This document shows, piece after piece, positions 23,696-32,548 of a DNA stretch of 64,000 nucleotides (position 1 is its first letter; every line of letters begins with the position of its first letter). Origin of the DNA: Paenibacillus pinisoli (lineage in GTDB: Bacteria > Bacillota > Bacilli > Paenibacillales > Paenibacillaceae); contig NZ_QXQB01000002.1 in assembly GCF_003605435.1 (NCBI RefSeq), positions 868,001 through 932,000 on the forward strand, given 5' to 3'. The notes beneath the pieces are model-generated. The model was not told the DNA's origin, made no database searches, and saw only the letters and a list, made by a program, of their open reading frames with translations. The position numbers and the translations under genes were made by a program.

Positions 23696-24328
23696 TTACG
23701 TTGCAGCCGGCCCGAACACCGGGGCTAGCCGGGAATTGGATAGTTGTTCGCTTAGGCCAAAATATTCGCAGAAATTCATGATCATTGGGTTCCATTTGGA
23801 CGGATCAACATAATTCGGATGATCTTTCATCGTCAAGTGTTGCGCAACGTGAATTTTCCCAATGCGGACCTCCAATGCAACTAATGAGCTTGGCTCTTCG
23901 AAAGGGTGTACTTTGACGAGCTTCGCCTCCAAGTGAATGGGACATTGCTGCACCCGAGGCGCCATGACCTCCCTGGATGGTAGAGGAGTCAATTTTGACA
24001 CTCCGAATTTATCCGCTTCGAATCGATAACCCCTCGCTGCCTTGGATTCCGGGACAGGATTTCGTCCAGTTAGTAGGGTGAGACGTTCGATCGCTGGGAT
24101 TAAGTCAATGGACGGTAAATTCAGCACGCATTCTCCCTCTCTAATCATATTCTGAGCAGTCTGCGATTTGTGACTTAGCCCGAGCATGCAAGATCGATTC
24201 AACCACCAAGCCGATGACATAGGCGCCAAGTTTGGAGTTCCATCTTCATTTATCGTACTGATCAGCACAACGGATGAGCCAAAATAAAGGATTTTAGGAT
24301 CGATTTCAACATGCGTTGTCATACTCAT
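23696..24328 (-). CDS. Flavin reductase-like (FMN-binding split-barrel) protein
   Basis: The product has about 210 residues. The sequence VVLISTINEDGTPNLAPMSS near the N-terminus and SHKSQTAQNMIREGECVLN near residue 60 follow the flavin reductase domain that binds FMN. The C-terminal part (HPFEEPSSLVALEVRIGKIH) matches the family as well. Members reduce FMN with NAD(P)H or carry out small flavin-dependent steps. GGAGGAGG ten bases upstream favours the second ATG at 24328 over that at 24337. It stands alone with its own terminator. It is near, but separate from, the sulfur operon whose monooxygenase needs reduced flavin, so a partner role is possible. Confidence 0.83.
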   Translation of the reverse strand: MSMTTHVEIDPKILYFGSSVVLISTINEDGTPNLAPMSSAWWLNRSCMLGLSHKSQTAQNMIREGECVLNLPSIDLIPAIERLTLLTGRNPVPESKAARGYRFEADKFGVSKLTPLPSREVMAPRVQQCPIHLEAKLVKVHPFEEPSSLVALEVRIGKIHVAQHLTMKDHPNYVDPSKWNPMIMNFCEYFGLSEQLSNSRLAPVFGPAAT

Positions 24329-24337
24329 AACGCTCAT

Positions 24338-24695
24338 TCCTCCTCCAGATGATCATGTGCACCCAATGTAGCACAGATGGGGAGGCATTTATACGAAGTG
24401 GGAATAAGATGGCAAGAACGCAAAATGTTGATTTTTGAGTTGTTGGCTTGAATTTATTAATTCCATGCAGCAACACACAAAGACCGACAGCCGCTACAAG
24501 AGCGGGAACTGTCGGCCTTCTTTATGTTCGTACAAAGAACTGTACCATATATCATGCTTCAAACGAATGGCTGCTGATTTGGACCTTCCAGCATATATTT
24601 CTAGGATATGAGCGTTGGCTCCATGTCTTCGATGCCTCTAAGCAGAAGCCAAAAATACATCAAGCATAGGTACTCCAAGCCCCATACAATGCCAC
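24338..24695. other. Intergenic stretch with one strong hairpin
   Basis: No convincing gene is seen. It holds the hairpin at 24480-24522 and, between 24530 and 24690, low-complexity frames broken by stops on both strands. Confidence 0.5.
24480..24522 (-). terminator. Hairpin terminator, probably of the organosulfur operon
   Basis: CCGACAG-CCGCT-ACAAG-AGCGG-gaa-CTGTCGG gives a long, almost perfect stem. It lies about 170 bases after the sulfurtransferase stop. T-runs are short on both sides, so direction is uncertain. Confidence 0.55.
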
Positions 24696-25559
24696 TTAAG
24701 CTTTCTCCTTGTCCCCCACGGCCACAGGATTCTCGCAATACGAGATCCAATCGCTCCAGCTCCCCGCATACAGCTTCACATTCTCGTACCCCGCTTCGCG
24801 GAGCGCCAGAACGTTAGGTGTTGCCGAGATGCCTGAGCCGCAGTAGACGATGATTTCCTCATCCTTCGGCAAACTCGCGAAGCGCTCGCGGAGCTGCTCC
24901 GGCGACTTCCAGGAGCCGTCATCAAGCAGCGCGTCCTTCCAGAAGTAATGGAGCGCACCCGGAATATGTCCCGCGACCGGATCGAACGGCGCCTCCAGGC
25001 CTGCGTATTGCGCGGCGTCACGCGAATCCACCAACTTCGCACTGCTCTGGCCGCTTCCGGCAGATACTGCACGCACCTCGTCTACACCGACGAGCCAGCC
25101 GGCTTGAACCGCCGGCACGAATTGGCGCGGCTTTGCGTCCACCGTCACCTCCGTCGCTGCCTCTCCGCCAGCAGCCGACCAAGCGGAATAACCGCCATCC
25201 AGCACCTGCACGCGCTCCGCACCCAAGTAACGGAGCACCCACCATAATCTCGCAGCCGCTGGACCGTTGCCATCTTCATAAGCAACGACAGCCGTATCGC
25301 GGTCGATGCCGAGCGACCCGAACAAGGAAGCCAGCTCCTCCGGCGAAGGCAGCGGACTGCGTCCCCCATGCTCCTGTTCAGGGCGGGTCAAGTCAGCCTT
25401 GAAGTCGATAAAGCGCGCGCCTGGCAAATGCCCCTTCGAATAAGCCTCGCGTCCATAGGAAGATTCCTTGGGATGGAATCGCACATCCAGAAGCACGATC
25501 CGCTCCCCGCTGTCCAGCCTAGCCTTCAACTGCTCTACATTCACCACGTTAGACGACAT
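24696..25559 (-). CDS. Rhodanese-type sulfurtransferase (thiosulfate/3-mercaptopyruvate)
   Basis: The 287-residue product has two rhodanese domains. The N-terminal, inactive one begins with RIVLLDVRFHPKESSYGREA and the C-terminal, active one has the loop VYCGSGISATPN with catalytic cysteine near residue 241. The CGSGISA loop is close to the CG[ST]GVT loop of 3-mercaptopyruvate sulfurtransferases. It moves sulfane sulfur from thiosulfate or mercaptopyruvate to an acceptor. As the last gene of the sulfur operon it probably channels or detoxifies sulfur released by the upstream monooxygenase. It starts 30 bases after the ABC ATPase gene ends. Confidence 0.9.
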   Translation of the reverse strand: MSSNVVNVEQLKARLDSGERIVLLDVRFHPKESSYGREAYSKGHLPGARFIDFKADLTRPEQEHGGRSPLPSPEELASLFGSLGIDRDTAVVAYEDGNGPAAARLWWVLRYLGAERVQVLDGGYSAWSAAGGEAATEVTVDAKPRQFVPAVQAGWLVGVDEVRAVSAGSGQSSAKLVDSRDAAQYAGLEAPFDPVAGHIPGALHYFWKDALLDDGSWKSPEQLRERFASLPKDEEIIVYCGSGISATPNVLALREAGYENVKLYAGSWSDWISYCENPVAVGDKEKA

Positions 25560-25589
25560 TACCCTTCACGCTCCTCTTCCATTCTAAAA

Positions 25590-26363
25590 TCAGATCGTAA
25601 ATTCCAGACTGTCCTGCGACTTCACATCATGAATAGCCGCGTATATGTCATTCTGTATCTTGAGCAGCTCCACATCGTCGCGCTTGCGCGGACGCGGCTT
25701 CGACACCTGGAAGATTTGATTAATCCGTCCCGGCCTTGGGGAAAGCAAGACGACCCGATCTCCCAGGAATACCGCTTCCGACACATCATGCGTAACGAAT
25801 ACCACCGTCTTTTTCTCCGCCGCCCAAATCTTCAGCAAATCATCTTGCAATTGCAGCCTCGTCAGATGGTCGACTGCGCCGAACGGCTCATCCATAAGCA
25901 GCACCTCGGGACTGTTCGCGAGCGCCCGGGCGATCCCCGCTCTCTGCTTCATGCCGCCGGACAGATGGTGAGGATACTTATGCTCGAATCCGCGCAGCCC
26001 GACCAGATCGAGATAACGCTGCGCCGCCTCCCGGCGCTCATTCTTCGCGACGCCCCGAAATTCGAGCCCCAGCTCTACATTCTTGTATATCGTTCTCCAT
26101 GGGTATAACGATGGATCTTGAAACACCACGCCCCGCTCAATCCCCGGTCCCTTCAGCTTTTCTCCGCCAAACCAGACTTCGCCGGAGGTAGGCAGCTGGA
26201 GTCCAGCCAAAATTTCGAGCAACGTGCTTTTGCCGCAGCCGCTTGGACCAAGAATGCTGAGGAACTCCCCGTCCTCAATCGTCAGATGAATGTCGGAGAG
26301 CGTCTCCGTCGGAGCCGCTCCCCCGTATACCTTCGATACGCCGCGGATAGAGAAAGCCTCCAT
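25590..26363 (-). CDS. SsuB/TauB-type ABC transporter ATP-binding protein
   Basis: The 257-residue product has Walker A GPSGCGKST, signature LSGGMKQRAGIARAL, Walker B LLMDEPFGAVD and H-loop FVTHDVSEAVFLGD. The run LSGGMKQR with GAVDHLTR is typical of nitrate/sulfonate/taurine importers. It powers the adjacent permease and binding protein. Only 13 bases separate it from the binding-protein gene; GGGGTGATCG precedes the ATG. Together with the monooxygenase upstream, the likely cargo is an organosulfur compound such as a sulfonate. Confidence 0.9.
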   Translation of the reverse strand: MEAFSIRGVSKVYGGAAPTETLSDIHLTIEDGEFLSILGPSGCGKSTLLEILAGLQLPTSGEVWFGGEKLKGPGIERGVVFQDPSLYPWRTIYKNVELGLEFRGVAKNERREAAQRYLDLVGLRGFEHKYPHHLSGGMKQRAGIARALANSPEVLLMDEPFGAVDHLTRLQLQDDLLKIWAAEKKTVVFVTHDVSEAVFLGDRVVLLSPRPGRINQIFQVSKPRPRKRDDVELLKIQNDIYAAIHDVKSQDSLEFTI

Positions 26364-26376
26364 ACGATCACCCCGC

Positions 26377-27402
26377 TTATTTTTTCGGAATCAAGCTTAA
26401 GTCCAACAAATCCTTAATGTCATAAATTTGATCCTGGAAGCCGAGATCGACCTGGACCTGCTGCGTATCCTGCAGCGCATCCAAATTCACATCCGGATTG
26501 TTCTCCCACAGCACATTCTCGCGCTCGAACGCCTTGTCTACCACTGCTGCGTCTACCTTCACATTTTGGAGGAAATACGCCTTGTACTCATCCAGATTGC
26601 TCTTCGCATATTCCTGCGACTTGAAATAAGCGCGCAGCAGCTTCTCTACAAGCTCCGGATGCTTCTCGATAAAATCATTGCGGGACACCAGGACGCCAGT
26701 ATGGAAGGTCGGCAGGTAATCCCAGCCTTTCGCAAGAATGGTGCCTGTTCCCTCGATTTCTGCAAGCGATGCGAATGGCTCGTGAATAATCGTGGCATCG
26801 ACCTGGCCTGAAGTAAGGCTGGCATACGCCGCTTCGTTCACCCCGTTAGCCAGATAAGTGACATCGTCCTTGCTCAGGCCATGCTTGTTCAGAATCGTCT
26901 GAGTGTATGCATCAAGACCGCTGCCGAGCGCCGCAGCTCCGACATTCTTGCCCTTCAAGTCTTCCACGCTCTCGATGCCCGGCTTCGCGATCAGGTAGAA
27001 CGGGCCTTTCGTGCGGAACATCGACGAGACGATCTTCAGCGGCGCTCCCTTGCCGGCTGCCACGATGACGTTCGTCGTGGCGCTGTCTGCAATATCTACA
27101 TCCTTGCTTGTCAGAGCTTCAATCGGATTCTGCGTCGTGATCAGCTCTACGTCCAGCCCCTCTTCCTTGAAGAAGCCCTTCTCAATGCCGAAGCGTACGG
27201 CAAGTCCGCTCACCCCGTTGAATGGCGAATATCTGATCTTCTGTAGCTCCGTTGTCTCGCCTCCCGAAGCGGCATCCGTCGGCGTTGGACTGCCCGAAGC
27301 AGGGCTTCCCCCAGGAGAGTTATTGCTGCCGCCGCAGCCTGCGAGCACAAGCGCAAGCGACATGGTGATAATTCCAGTTCCTATCCATTTTCTCTTCCAC
27401 AT
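26377..27402 (-). CDS. SsuA-type sulfonate/organosulfur-binding lipoprotein
   Basis: The product has about 341 residues from MWKRKWIGTGIITMSL. The lipobox LVLAGCGG puts the lipidated cysteine near residue 23, followed by a linker rich in Ser, Gly and Pro. The mature part is an NMT1/SsuA-type periplasmic binding fold (RFGIEKGFFKEEGLDVEL; SLTSGQVDATIIHEPFASLA). AAGGAGAG seven bases ahead selects the ATG at 27402 over one 24 bases earlier. It hands substrate to the SsuC-type permease encoded just upstream. Confidence 0.9.
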   Translation of the reverse strand: MWKRKWIGTGIITMSLALVLAGCGGSNNSPGGSPASGSPTPTDAASGGETTELQKIRYSPFNGVSGLAVRFGIEKGFFKEEGLDVELITTQNPIEALTSKDVDIADSATTNVIVAAGKGAPLKIVSSMFRTKGPFYLIAKPGIESVEDLKGKNVGAAALGSGLDAYTQTILNKHGLSKDDVTYLANGVNEAAYASLTSGQVDATIIHEPFASLAEIEGTGTILAKGWDYLPTFHTGVLVSRNDFIEKHPELVEKLLRAYFKSQEYAKSNLDEYKAYFLQNVKVDAAVVDKAFERENVLWENNPDVNLDALQDTQQVQVDLGFQDQIYDIKDLLDLSLIPKK

Positions 27403-27432
27403 GATGACTCTCTCCTTTGAATTCAAGCTTGT

Positions 27433-28215
27433 TTATGAGGACTTCCATCTAAGCACGACCCGCTTCTCCAGCAGATCGATTGCAGCAATAATGAGCACAG
27501 AGACGACCGTCACAACCGTAATAATGGCAAAAGCCTTCGCCGTATCGTACAAGGAAGTTGCTTGCACTAACAGATTGCCGAGTCCGTCCTTTGACGCCAC
27601 CATTTCGCCGAACAGCGCGCCGACCAGGCCTGTCGCAGCCGATACCCGAAGGGACACGAAGATCGTCGGCGCCGCGGACGGCAGGATGACCTTCACAATC
27701 GTCTGCAGCTTGGAGGCTTCGAATACTTTCGCAACCTTGAGATGCGCTTCCGCTGTCTGCTTGATTCCCGTAATCGTATTGAATGCGATGGTGAAAAAGC
27801 AGAACAGAAAGACGATCGCAACCTTATGTGATAACCCGATACCAAGCCAGAGCATCAGCAGCGGAATAATCGTCACCTTAGGAATTGCGAGCAGCGCCGA
27901 CAGGAACGGTCGGAAGAACGATTCCGCATGCGGAACGAGTACCAGGAACAGCCCCGTTGCAATGCCCGCGAATGCGCTAAGCAGATAACCCGCCCCAAAT
28001 TCCTTGAGCGTCACGATGAGATGATGGAAGATCTCGCCGTCTGCGAACAGCTTGTAGATTTCCTCGATGACCTGAGTCGGCTTGGACAAATACAAGCTGC
28101 CGACAATCTCCGCCCGCACGATGTATTCAATAATGCCCAGGCAGGCGAGCAGCAGCACGACCTGCCCGATGATAATGCGCCATCTGTAGCGCTTGTTGCT
28201 ATCGTTGTTGCTCAT
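27433..28215 (-). CDS. SsuC-type ABC transporter permease
   Basis: The 260-residue product has six membrane segments (first VVLLLACLGIIEYIV) and the EAA-type loop VFEASKLQTIVKVILPSAAP that contacts the ATPase. It is the membrane channel of the sulfur-compound importer, used with the flanking SsuA- and SsuB-like proteins, probably as a dimer. GGAGGAGAG precedes the ATG. It lies 42 bases after the monooxygenase gene and 30 bases before the binding-protein gene, within one operon. Confidence 0.9.
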   Translation of the reverse strand: MSNNDSNKRYRWRIIIGQVVLLLACLGIIEYIVRAEIVGSLYLSKPTQVIEEIYKLFADGEIFHHLIVTLKEFGAGYLLSAFAGIATGLFLVLVPHAESFFRPFLSALLAIPKVTIIPLLMLWLGIGLSHKVAIVFLFCFFTIAFNTITGIKQTAEAHLKVAKVFEASKLQTIVKVILPSAAPTIFVSLRVSAATGLVGALFGEMVASKDGLGNLLVQATSLYDTAKAFAIITVVTVVSVLIIAAIDLLEKRVVLRWKSS

Positions 28216-28257
28216 ACGACTCTCTCCTCCAGACGCATCTTATCGAAGCTCACCTCA

Positions 28258-29625
28258 TTACTCGCTCGCGCCTTGTAACGCAGCCCTCTTGGCGTAACGG
28301 CTCTCCGGACGAGACAAGCCGAAATGGCCGCGGAAGGTGTCCGCATCATATTCCGTACGGAACAGCCCTCTGCGCTGCAAGACCGGCACTACCAAGTCGA
28401 TGAAGAGATCGATTCCGCCCATCATATATGGCGGGCAAATATTGAACCCGTCGGCCGCCCGCTCCACGAACCATTCCTCCATCTGATCCGCTATTTCCTC
28501 CGGATCGCCGACAATTAGAAGATGGCCTCTCGATGTAGCCGCGAAGTAATGGAACAGCTCTCGTATCGTAATATCCTTGTGACCTTCCGCCCGCTCCGCA
28601 AGTGCCACCAGCCACTTCGCTTCGTCGCCCGGCAGCGTCGACAGCGACAGATCCGGCAGCGGACCGTCAAGCGGATAAGCGGACAAATCTATGCCAATTC
28701 TCGCTGACAGCGGCGCGAGATCGTAGTTCGTCACGAGCAAGCTGTTCAGCTCGCGGTACTTGGCATGCGCTTCCTCCTTGGTACGGCCTACAAGAGGTAC
28801 AAGACCCGGGAGGATGAATACCTCATCCGGATTTCTTCCGTAGCTTGCAGCCTTCGACTTAATCTCAGCGTAGAATTGCTTGGACACATCAAGCAGAATC
28901 TGTCCGGAGAAAACAGCGCTGGAAAGCTTGGCCCCAAGGTCACGGCTGCGCTCCGACGTCCCCGCATTCAGCAGCGGGATTTGTCCCTGCGGCGGCCGGG
29001 CTATGTTCAATGGGCCAGCGACGGAGAAGTGCTCCCCTTCGTGATTGATTCTGTGCACCTTGCTTCCGTCAACGAACTCACCGGTCTCCTTATTCCGCAG
29101 GAAGGCATCATCCTCCCAGGAATCCCACAGCTGCTGGACGATCTCAACAAATTCATCTGCGTAATCGTAGCGTTTGGAGTTGTCCCAATGCTTCTCACGG
29201 CTGTAGTTCTGCGCCGCCCGCACGTCCATGCCCGTGACGACGTTCCAAGCGAGCCGCCCTCCGCTTAGATAATCAAGCGACGCGGTCTGGCGCGCAATCG
29301 TGTACGGCTCCGAATAAGTCGTGTTCGCCGTAACGATCAGACCGATCTTCTCGGTGACGGCCGCAATGTTCGCAATCATCGTGAAGGGCTCCAGCCGCAC
29401 CATTTGCGACGGGAACGTATACTGCATATCCGGGCTTGTTGCGAGGGCATCGCCAAGGAAGAAGAAGTCGAACTTCGCTTCCTCCAGCCGCTGAGCGACA
29501 CGATGCAGAAATTTGGGATCGAATGCTCCATCGGTTGTCGCTTCCGGCAGCCTCCAGCCAGCCGGATGGTAGCCGGTTGAGAACAGGAATAGACCGAGGT
29601 GAAGCTGGCGCTTAGGTTGAGTCAT
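28258..29625 (-). CDS. NtaA/SnaA/DszA-type flavin-dependent monooxygenase (LLM class)
   Basis: The product has about 455 residues, the length of the nitrilotriacetate/dibenzothiophene-sulfone monooxygenase group (SsuD is nearer 380). Family features are LHLGLFLFSTGYHPAGWRLP at the start, AQRLEEAKFDFFFLGDALAT near residue 50, LDYLSGGRLAWNVVTG near 130 and the NAG block LLNAGTSERSRDLGAK near 225. It uses FMNH2 supplied by a separate reductase to oxygenate and cleave C-S or C-N bonds. In this sulfur operon, C-S cleavage of an imported organosulfur compound is the likely job. AGGAGG nine bases before 29625 picks the MTQPK start. Confidence 0.87.
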   Translation of the reverse strand: MTQPKRQLHLGLFLFSTGYHPAGWRLPEATTDGAFDPKFLHRVAQRLEEAKFDFFFLGDALATSPDMQYTFPSQMVRLEPFTMIANIAAVTEKIGLIVTANTTYSEPYTIARQTASLDYLSGGRLAWNVVTGMDVRAAQNYSREKHWDNSKRYDYADEFVEIVQQLWDSWEDDAFLRNKETGEFVDGSKVHRINHEGEHFSVAGPLNIARPPQGQIPLLNAGTSERSRDLGAKLSSAVFSGQILLDVSKQFYAEIKSKAASYGRNPDEVFILPGLVPLVGRTKEEAHAKYRELNSLLVTNYDLAPLSARIGIDLSAYPLDGPLPDLSLSTLPGDEAKWLVALAERAEGHKDITIRELFHYFAATSRGHLLIVGDPEEIADQMEEWFVERAADGFNICPPYMMGGIDLFIDLVVPVLQRRGLFRTEYDADTFRGHFGLSRPESRYAKRAALQGASE

Positions 29626-29673
29626 GGTTTTCATCCTCCTAAATTTTTAGTTTATCTATGCGAAAAGTCGGCT

Positions 29674-30663
29674 TTAACGTAAAAAATGGCCAATGCTCCT
29701 TGAAATTTCATCAATTGCGGCAAGCTCTTCCGTAGTCAGCTTCTCATCGACATGCTGTAAGGCGTCGCGAATCTGCTCCGGCTTCGAGGCTCCGAGAATC
29801 GCAGATGTAACATAGGATTGGCTAAGCACCCAGGAGAGCGCGAATTGCGCTAGCGTCCAGCCTCTGGCTTCAGCGAGCGGCCTGATCTTATCCACGAGCG
29901 CGTATGCCGGATTGGCTTCCAGCAGCAGCTCCAGCCTCTTCTCGCCCAGCGCCAGCCTGGAGCCTATCGGCGGCGCTTCGTCTTGCCGGTACTTCCCGCT
30001 CAGAATGCCTCTGCCCAGCGGACTGTAGCTGATAATGCCGACCCCCTCGGACTTTGCGAACGGCACAAGCTCACGCTCGATATCTCTCGTTATCAGGCTG
30101 TACTCCGGCTGCACGCTCTCGAACCGGTGAAGGCCGTGCAGCGCGCTTATACCATGTGACTTAGCCAATTGCCAAGCCGCATAGTTGGAGCAGCCCAGGT
30201 AGCGGATTTTGCCCTGCTTCACCAGGTCGTCGAGCGCTCGCAATGTCTCTTCGATCGGTGTATCGGGATCGAATACATGCACCTGATACAGGTCAATATA
30301 GTCCGTCTGCAATCGGCGCAGGCTATTCTCCAATGCGCGGTAGATATGATAGCGGCTCTGTCCGCCATCATTGACCCCTGGCCCTACATGGGCGCTGAAC
30401 TTCGTTGCCAGCAGGATGTCATTGCGCCGCCCGCGCAGCAGCTTGCCTAGTATCGCTTCAGCCTCGCCGAATTTGGAACGGTCTTGCGTATCCATCCCGC
30501 TGCCGTATACATCTGCCGTATCGATCAGATTAATTCCCGCTTCCAGCGCCGTATCCAGCACCTCCGCCGACGCCTTCTCGTCAATCCATCTCCCGAACGC
30601 CATCGTTCCCAAGCTGACTTCGGATACCTTAAGCCCTGTTCTTCCTAATTTGCGGTATTGCAT
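29674..30663 (-). CDS. Aldo/keto reductase (Kv-beta/YghZ-like)
   Basis: The 329-residue product has the family start MQYRKLGRTGLKVSEVSLGT, catalytic Asp and Tyr in INLIDTADVYGSG, Lys in ILLATKFS and His in DLYQVHVFDPDTP. It reduces aldehydes or ketones with NADPH. It is the first gene of the organosulfur operon, 48 bases before the monooxygenase. It could reduce the aldehyde freed by oxidative C-S cleavage; this is inference. AAGGGGAG precedes the ATG. A strong nested hairpin lies between its start and the ankyrin gene. Confidence 0.9.
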   Translation of the reverse strand: MQYRKLGRTGLKVSEVSLGTMAFGRWIDEKASAEVLDTALEAGINLIDTADVYGSGMDTQDRSKFGEAEAILGKLLRGRRNDILLATKFSAHVGPGVNDGGQSRYHIYRALENSLRRLQTDYIDLYQVHVFDPDTPIEETLRALDDLVKQGKIRYLGCSNYAAWQLAKSHGISALHGLHRFESVQPEYSLITRDIERELVPFAKSEGVGIISYSPLGRGILSGKYRQDEAPPIGSRLALGEKRLELLLEANPAYALVDKIRPLAEARGWTLAQFALSWVLSQSYVTSAILGASKPEQIRDALQHVDEKLTTEELAAIDEISRSIGHFLR

Positions 30664-30682
30664 GTCGCTCTCTCCCCTTCCG

Positions 30683-30757
30683 CATACGACAAAAAACAGA
30701 CGGATTCCGCTCTCTATATCAAGCGTTTCTCCGTCTGTTCGGTCGAAATGTCGTATG
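30683..30757 (-). terminator. Nested hairpin with T-run ahead of the organosulfur operon
   Basis: The inner arms ACAGACGGA and TCCGTCTGT (30730-30738 and 30696-30704), containing CGCT/AGCG, are followed on the minus strand by TTTTTT. Outer arms CATACGACA and TGTCGTATG pair across the whole unit, and the 3' outer arm ends close to the AAGGGGAG Shine-Dalgarno. It begins about 20 bases after the ankyrin gene stop. It may simply end that gene, or act as an attenuator in the operon leader. Confidence 0.65.
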
Positions 30758-30776
30758 TAATTAGTGTTATTAATCG

Positions 30777-31637
30777 TTATATGGCCAGCAATTCCGCGGA
30801 GCCTGTATGACCAAGTGAGATAGCCAGATCATATGGCGTCTCGCCGTTGTCATTCCTCTCCGTCTTGTCAGCCCCGTAGCTGAGAAATTTCTCAATGAGC
30901 GGCGCATTATCGAAGTATGCCGCCACATGCAGGACATTGAAGCCTCGTCTCAGCTCGCCTTCACACTTGGCATGAAGATCAGCCCCTGCTTCTATCAGCA
31001 GGTCTACAAGATGTCCATAACCGCCGAATACGGTAGCATGAATGGCCGTGTTGTTCAGACTGCCGTCGCGGCTGCGCGCATTCACATCTGCGCCTCGGCC
31101 GAGCAGCAGCTTTACCGTCTCGGCATTGCCGAAGTGGGTGGCCAGAGACAGAAGCGGAAATCCGTCGTGACTGTAGCTGTTCAGCAGCGCCGGAGATTTG
31201 TCCAGCAGCTCCTTCACCCTTGAGCTGTACCCGACAGCGGCGGCTTCGAATACATTCAGCCTGCCAGCGCCGTTCTGAAGCAGCAGCTCCTTGATGTCGT
31301 TCGCCCTCATGAACGCGGCAAGCAGTACGGGAGTCTCCCCTTGCTTGTTGCTGGCGTTCACAAGACTTGCATCCTTGTCGATCAGCTCCGCGACCTTGCC
31401 GATGTCCCGCAGCTTGACTGCCTCGAACATCTCATTGCGCAGCCGCTGAAGATTATCGGCTTGCTCCCGCGCCCGCACCAGCAGATCATGGGAAGCGCGT
31501 ACCCCCATATTGACGAAGTGGGTGACCGCTCTTGAGCGATTGGACTCGAGTCCTGACTCGACAAGCAGATCTACAGCCTTAAGCGCCTCGTCATCTAATC
31601 GGATAGAGAGCACAGCGGTACTTTTTTTCTTAGGCAT
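30777..31637 (-). CDS. Ribbon-helix-helix/ankyrin-repeat fusion protein
   Basis: The product has 286 residues. Residues about 5-50 read as a CopG/MetJ-type ribbon-helix-helix (STAVLSIRLDDEALKAVDLL, then SNRSRAVTHFVNMG). A short coiled coil (REQADNLQRLRNEMFEAV) leads into six or seven ankyrin repeats, for example NTAIHATVFGGYGHLVDLLI and GFNVLHVAAYFDNAPLIEKF. RHH domains bind DNA as dimers and ankyrins bind protein, so a DNA-bound adaptor is inferred. GAGGAG fits the ATG at 31637 better than the ATG twelve bases upstream. A GTAATT-AA-AATTAC palindrome lies upstream. Confidence 0.82.
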   Translation of the reverse strand: MPKKKSTAVLSIRLDDEALKAVDLLVESGLESNRSRAVTHFVNMGVRASHDLLVRAREQADNLQRLRNEMFEAVKLRDIGKVAELIDKDASLVNASNKQGETPVLLAAFMRANDIKELLLQNGAGRLNVFEAAAVGYSSRVKELLDKSPALLNSYSHDGFPLLSLATHFGNAETVKLLLGRGADVNARSRDGSLNNTAIHATVFGGYGHLVDLLIEAGADLHAKCEGELRRGFNVLHVAAYFDNAPLIEKFLSYGADKTERNDNGETPYDLAISLGHTGSAELLAI

Positions 31638-31658
31638 GGCACTCCTCATCGGTTACGT

Positions 31659-31688
31659 GTAATTAAAATTACAAAATTACTATAACAC
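31659..31688 (-). promoter_or_regulatory. Promoter region with palindrome upstream of the RHH-ankyrin gene
   Basis: GTAATT-AA-AATTAC (about 31660-31673) lies between the start codon and a TATAGT -10-like box on the minus strand. An AT-rich short dyad at this place is what an autoregulating RHH protein would bind. Confidence 0.45.
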
Positions 31689-31774
31689 GGTTCGGGATGT
31701 TTGAATAGCATAAATTCACATTGAATTACATGGAATTAATTTCAGAGACTCTTTTGACATGAGGCTCTCATCTA

Positions 31775-32431
31775 TTAACCCGATACATCAATAGCTAGAG
31801 TAGGTACAAATATAATTTCAGTGACTTGGCCCTCATCATTTATTTTTACGGCTGAAAGCCCGTTCGGCCGATAAGCCCATGTATCAATATTCCATGTATT
31901 GCTCTCAAAATCAAATTCAGCCCTTCCTGATTGGCAAGGCGTATGCCCGATAATCTGTAGTTTGCCTATATGCTTTAATCTTCCCCTGGTCCACAACACA
32001 CTCTCTGGATGTGATTCTTCAAACGGATGGTCTGCGGACTGCGAAATGCCTGCGTGACTAATGAATACATGGTCCGTTTCATAGAATAACGGCAGCGATT
32101 TCATCCAGGACATATAGCTAGCCAGCTCTAAGGACTTTTTTTCAAATTGTTTTAGCGTCTCTTCTCCACACTGTCTCAACCAATTATCATTTCCTTCTTC
32201 TACATGCACAATAGCCTCAAACTCATGATTCCCCTTCAGGAAGCAAGCTCGATCAGGATACTTTTGTTGCAATTCAATCGCGTACAGAAGAGTCTCAGGC
32301 GAGAATTGCCCTCTATCCAATAAATCCCCAAGCTGCACCAGGATCTGCTTGCCGCTATCCCAATGCTCGTCCAGCAACTTGGAGAACGTATGAACACAAC
32401 CGTGCACATCTCCCACTACTAATAACTCCAT
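31775..32431 (-). CDS. Metallophosphoesterase (PrpE / ApaH-like phosphatase)
   Basis: The 218-residue product carries the full metallophosphoesterase motif set: GDVHGC (8-13), GDLLDRG (near 36-42), GNHEFE (near 67-72), ISHAG (near 124) and GHTP (near 162). This matches the PPP-type group with PrpE, ApaH and Ser/Thr phosphatases. Substrates may be phosphoproteins or dinucleoside polyphosphates. AGGAGG precedes the ATG. It is a single gene; no terminator was seen in the gap before the ankyrin gene, which has its own promoter-like site. Confidence 0.85.
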   Translation of the reverse strand: MELLVVGDVHGCVHTFSKLLDEHWDSGKQILVQLGDLLDRGQFSPETLLYAIELQQKYPDRACFLKGNHEFEAIVHVEEGNDNWLRQCGEETLKQFEKKSLELASYMSWMKSLPLFYETDHVFISHAGISQSADHPFEESHPESVLWTRGRLKHIGKLQIIGHTPCQSGRAEFDFESNTWNIDTWAYRPNGLSAVKINDEGQVTEIIFVPTLAIDVSG

Positions 32432-32548
32432 GCATGCCTCCTGAACAAAATCTCGTTGTCATTGACTATTACTATAGCGTTCAATTACATGTATTGTACA
32501 GATGCATGCTCAGGAACTTTGAACCCATTACTCTGGTTGATTTCATGC

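Noticed and set aside
27011..27988. Plus-strand 325-codon frame spanning the SsuA/SsuC-type genes
   Set aside because: Crosses two well-supported minus-strand genes; composition is Ser/Thr-rich shadow.
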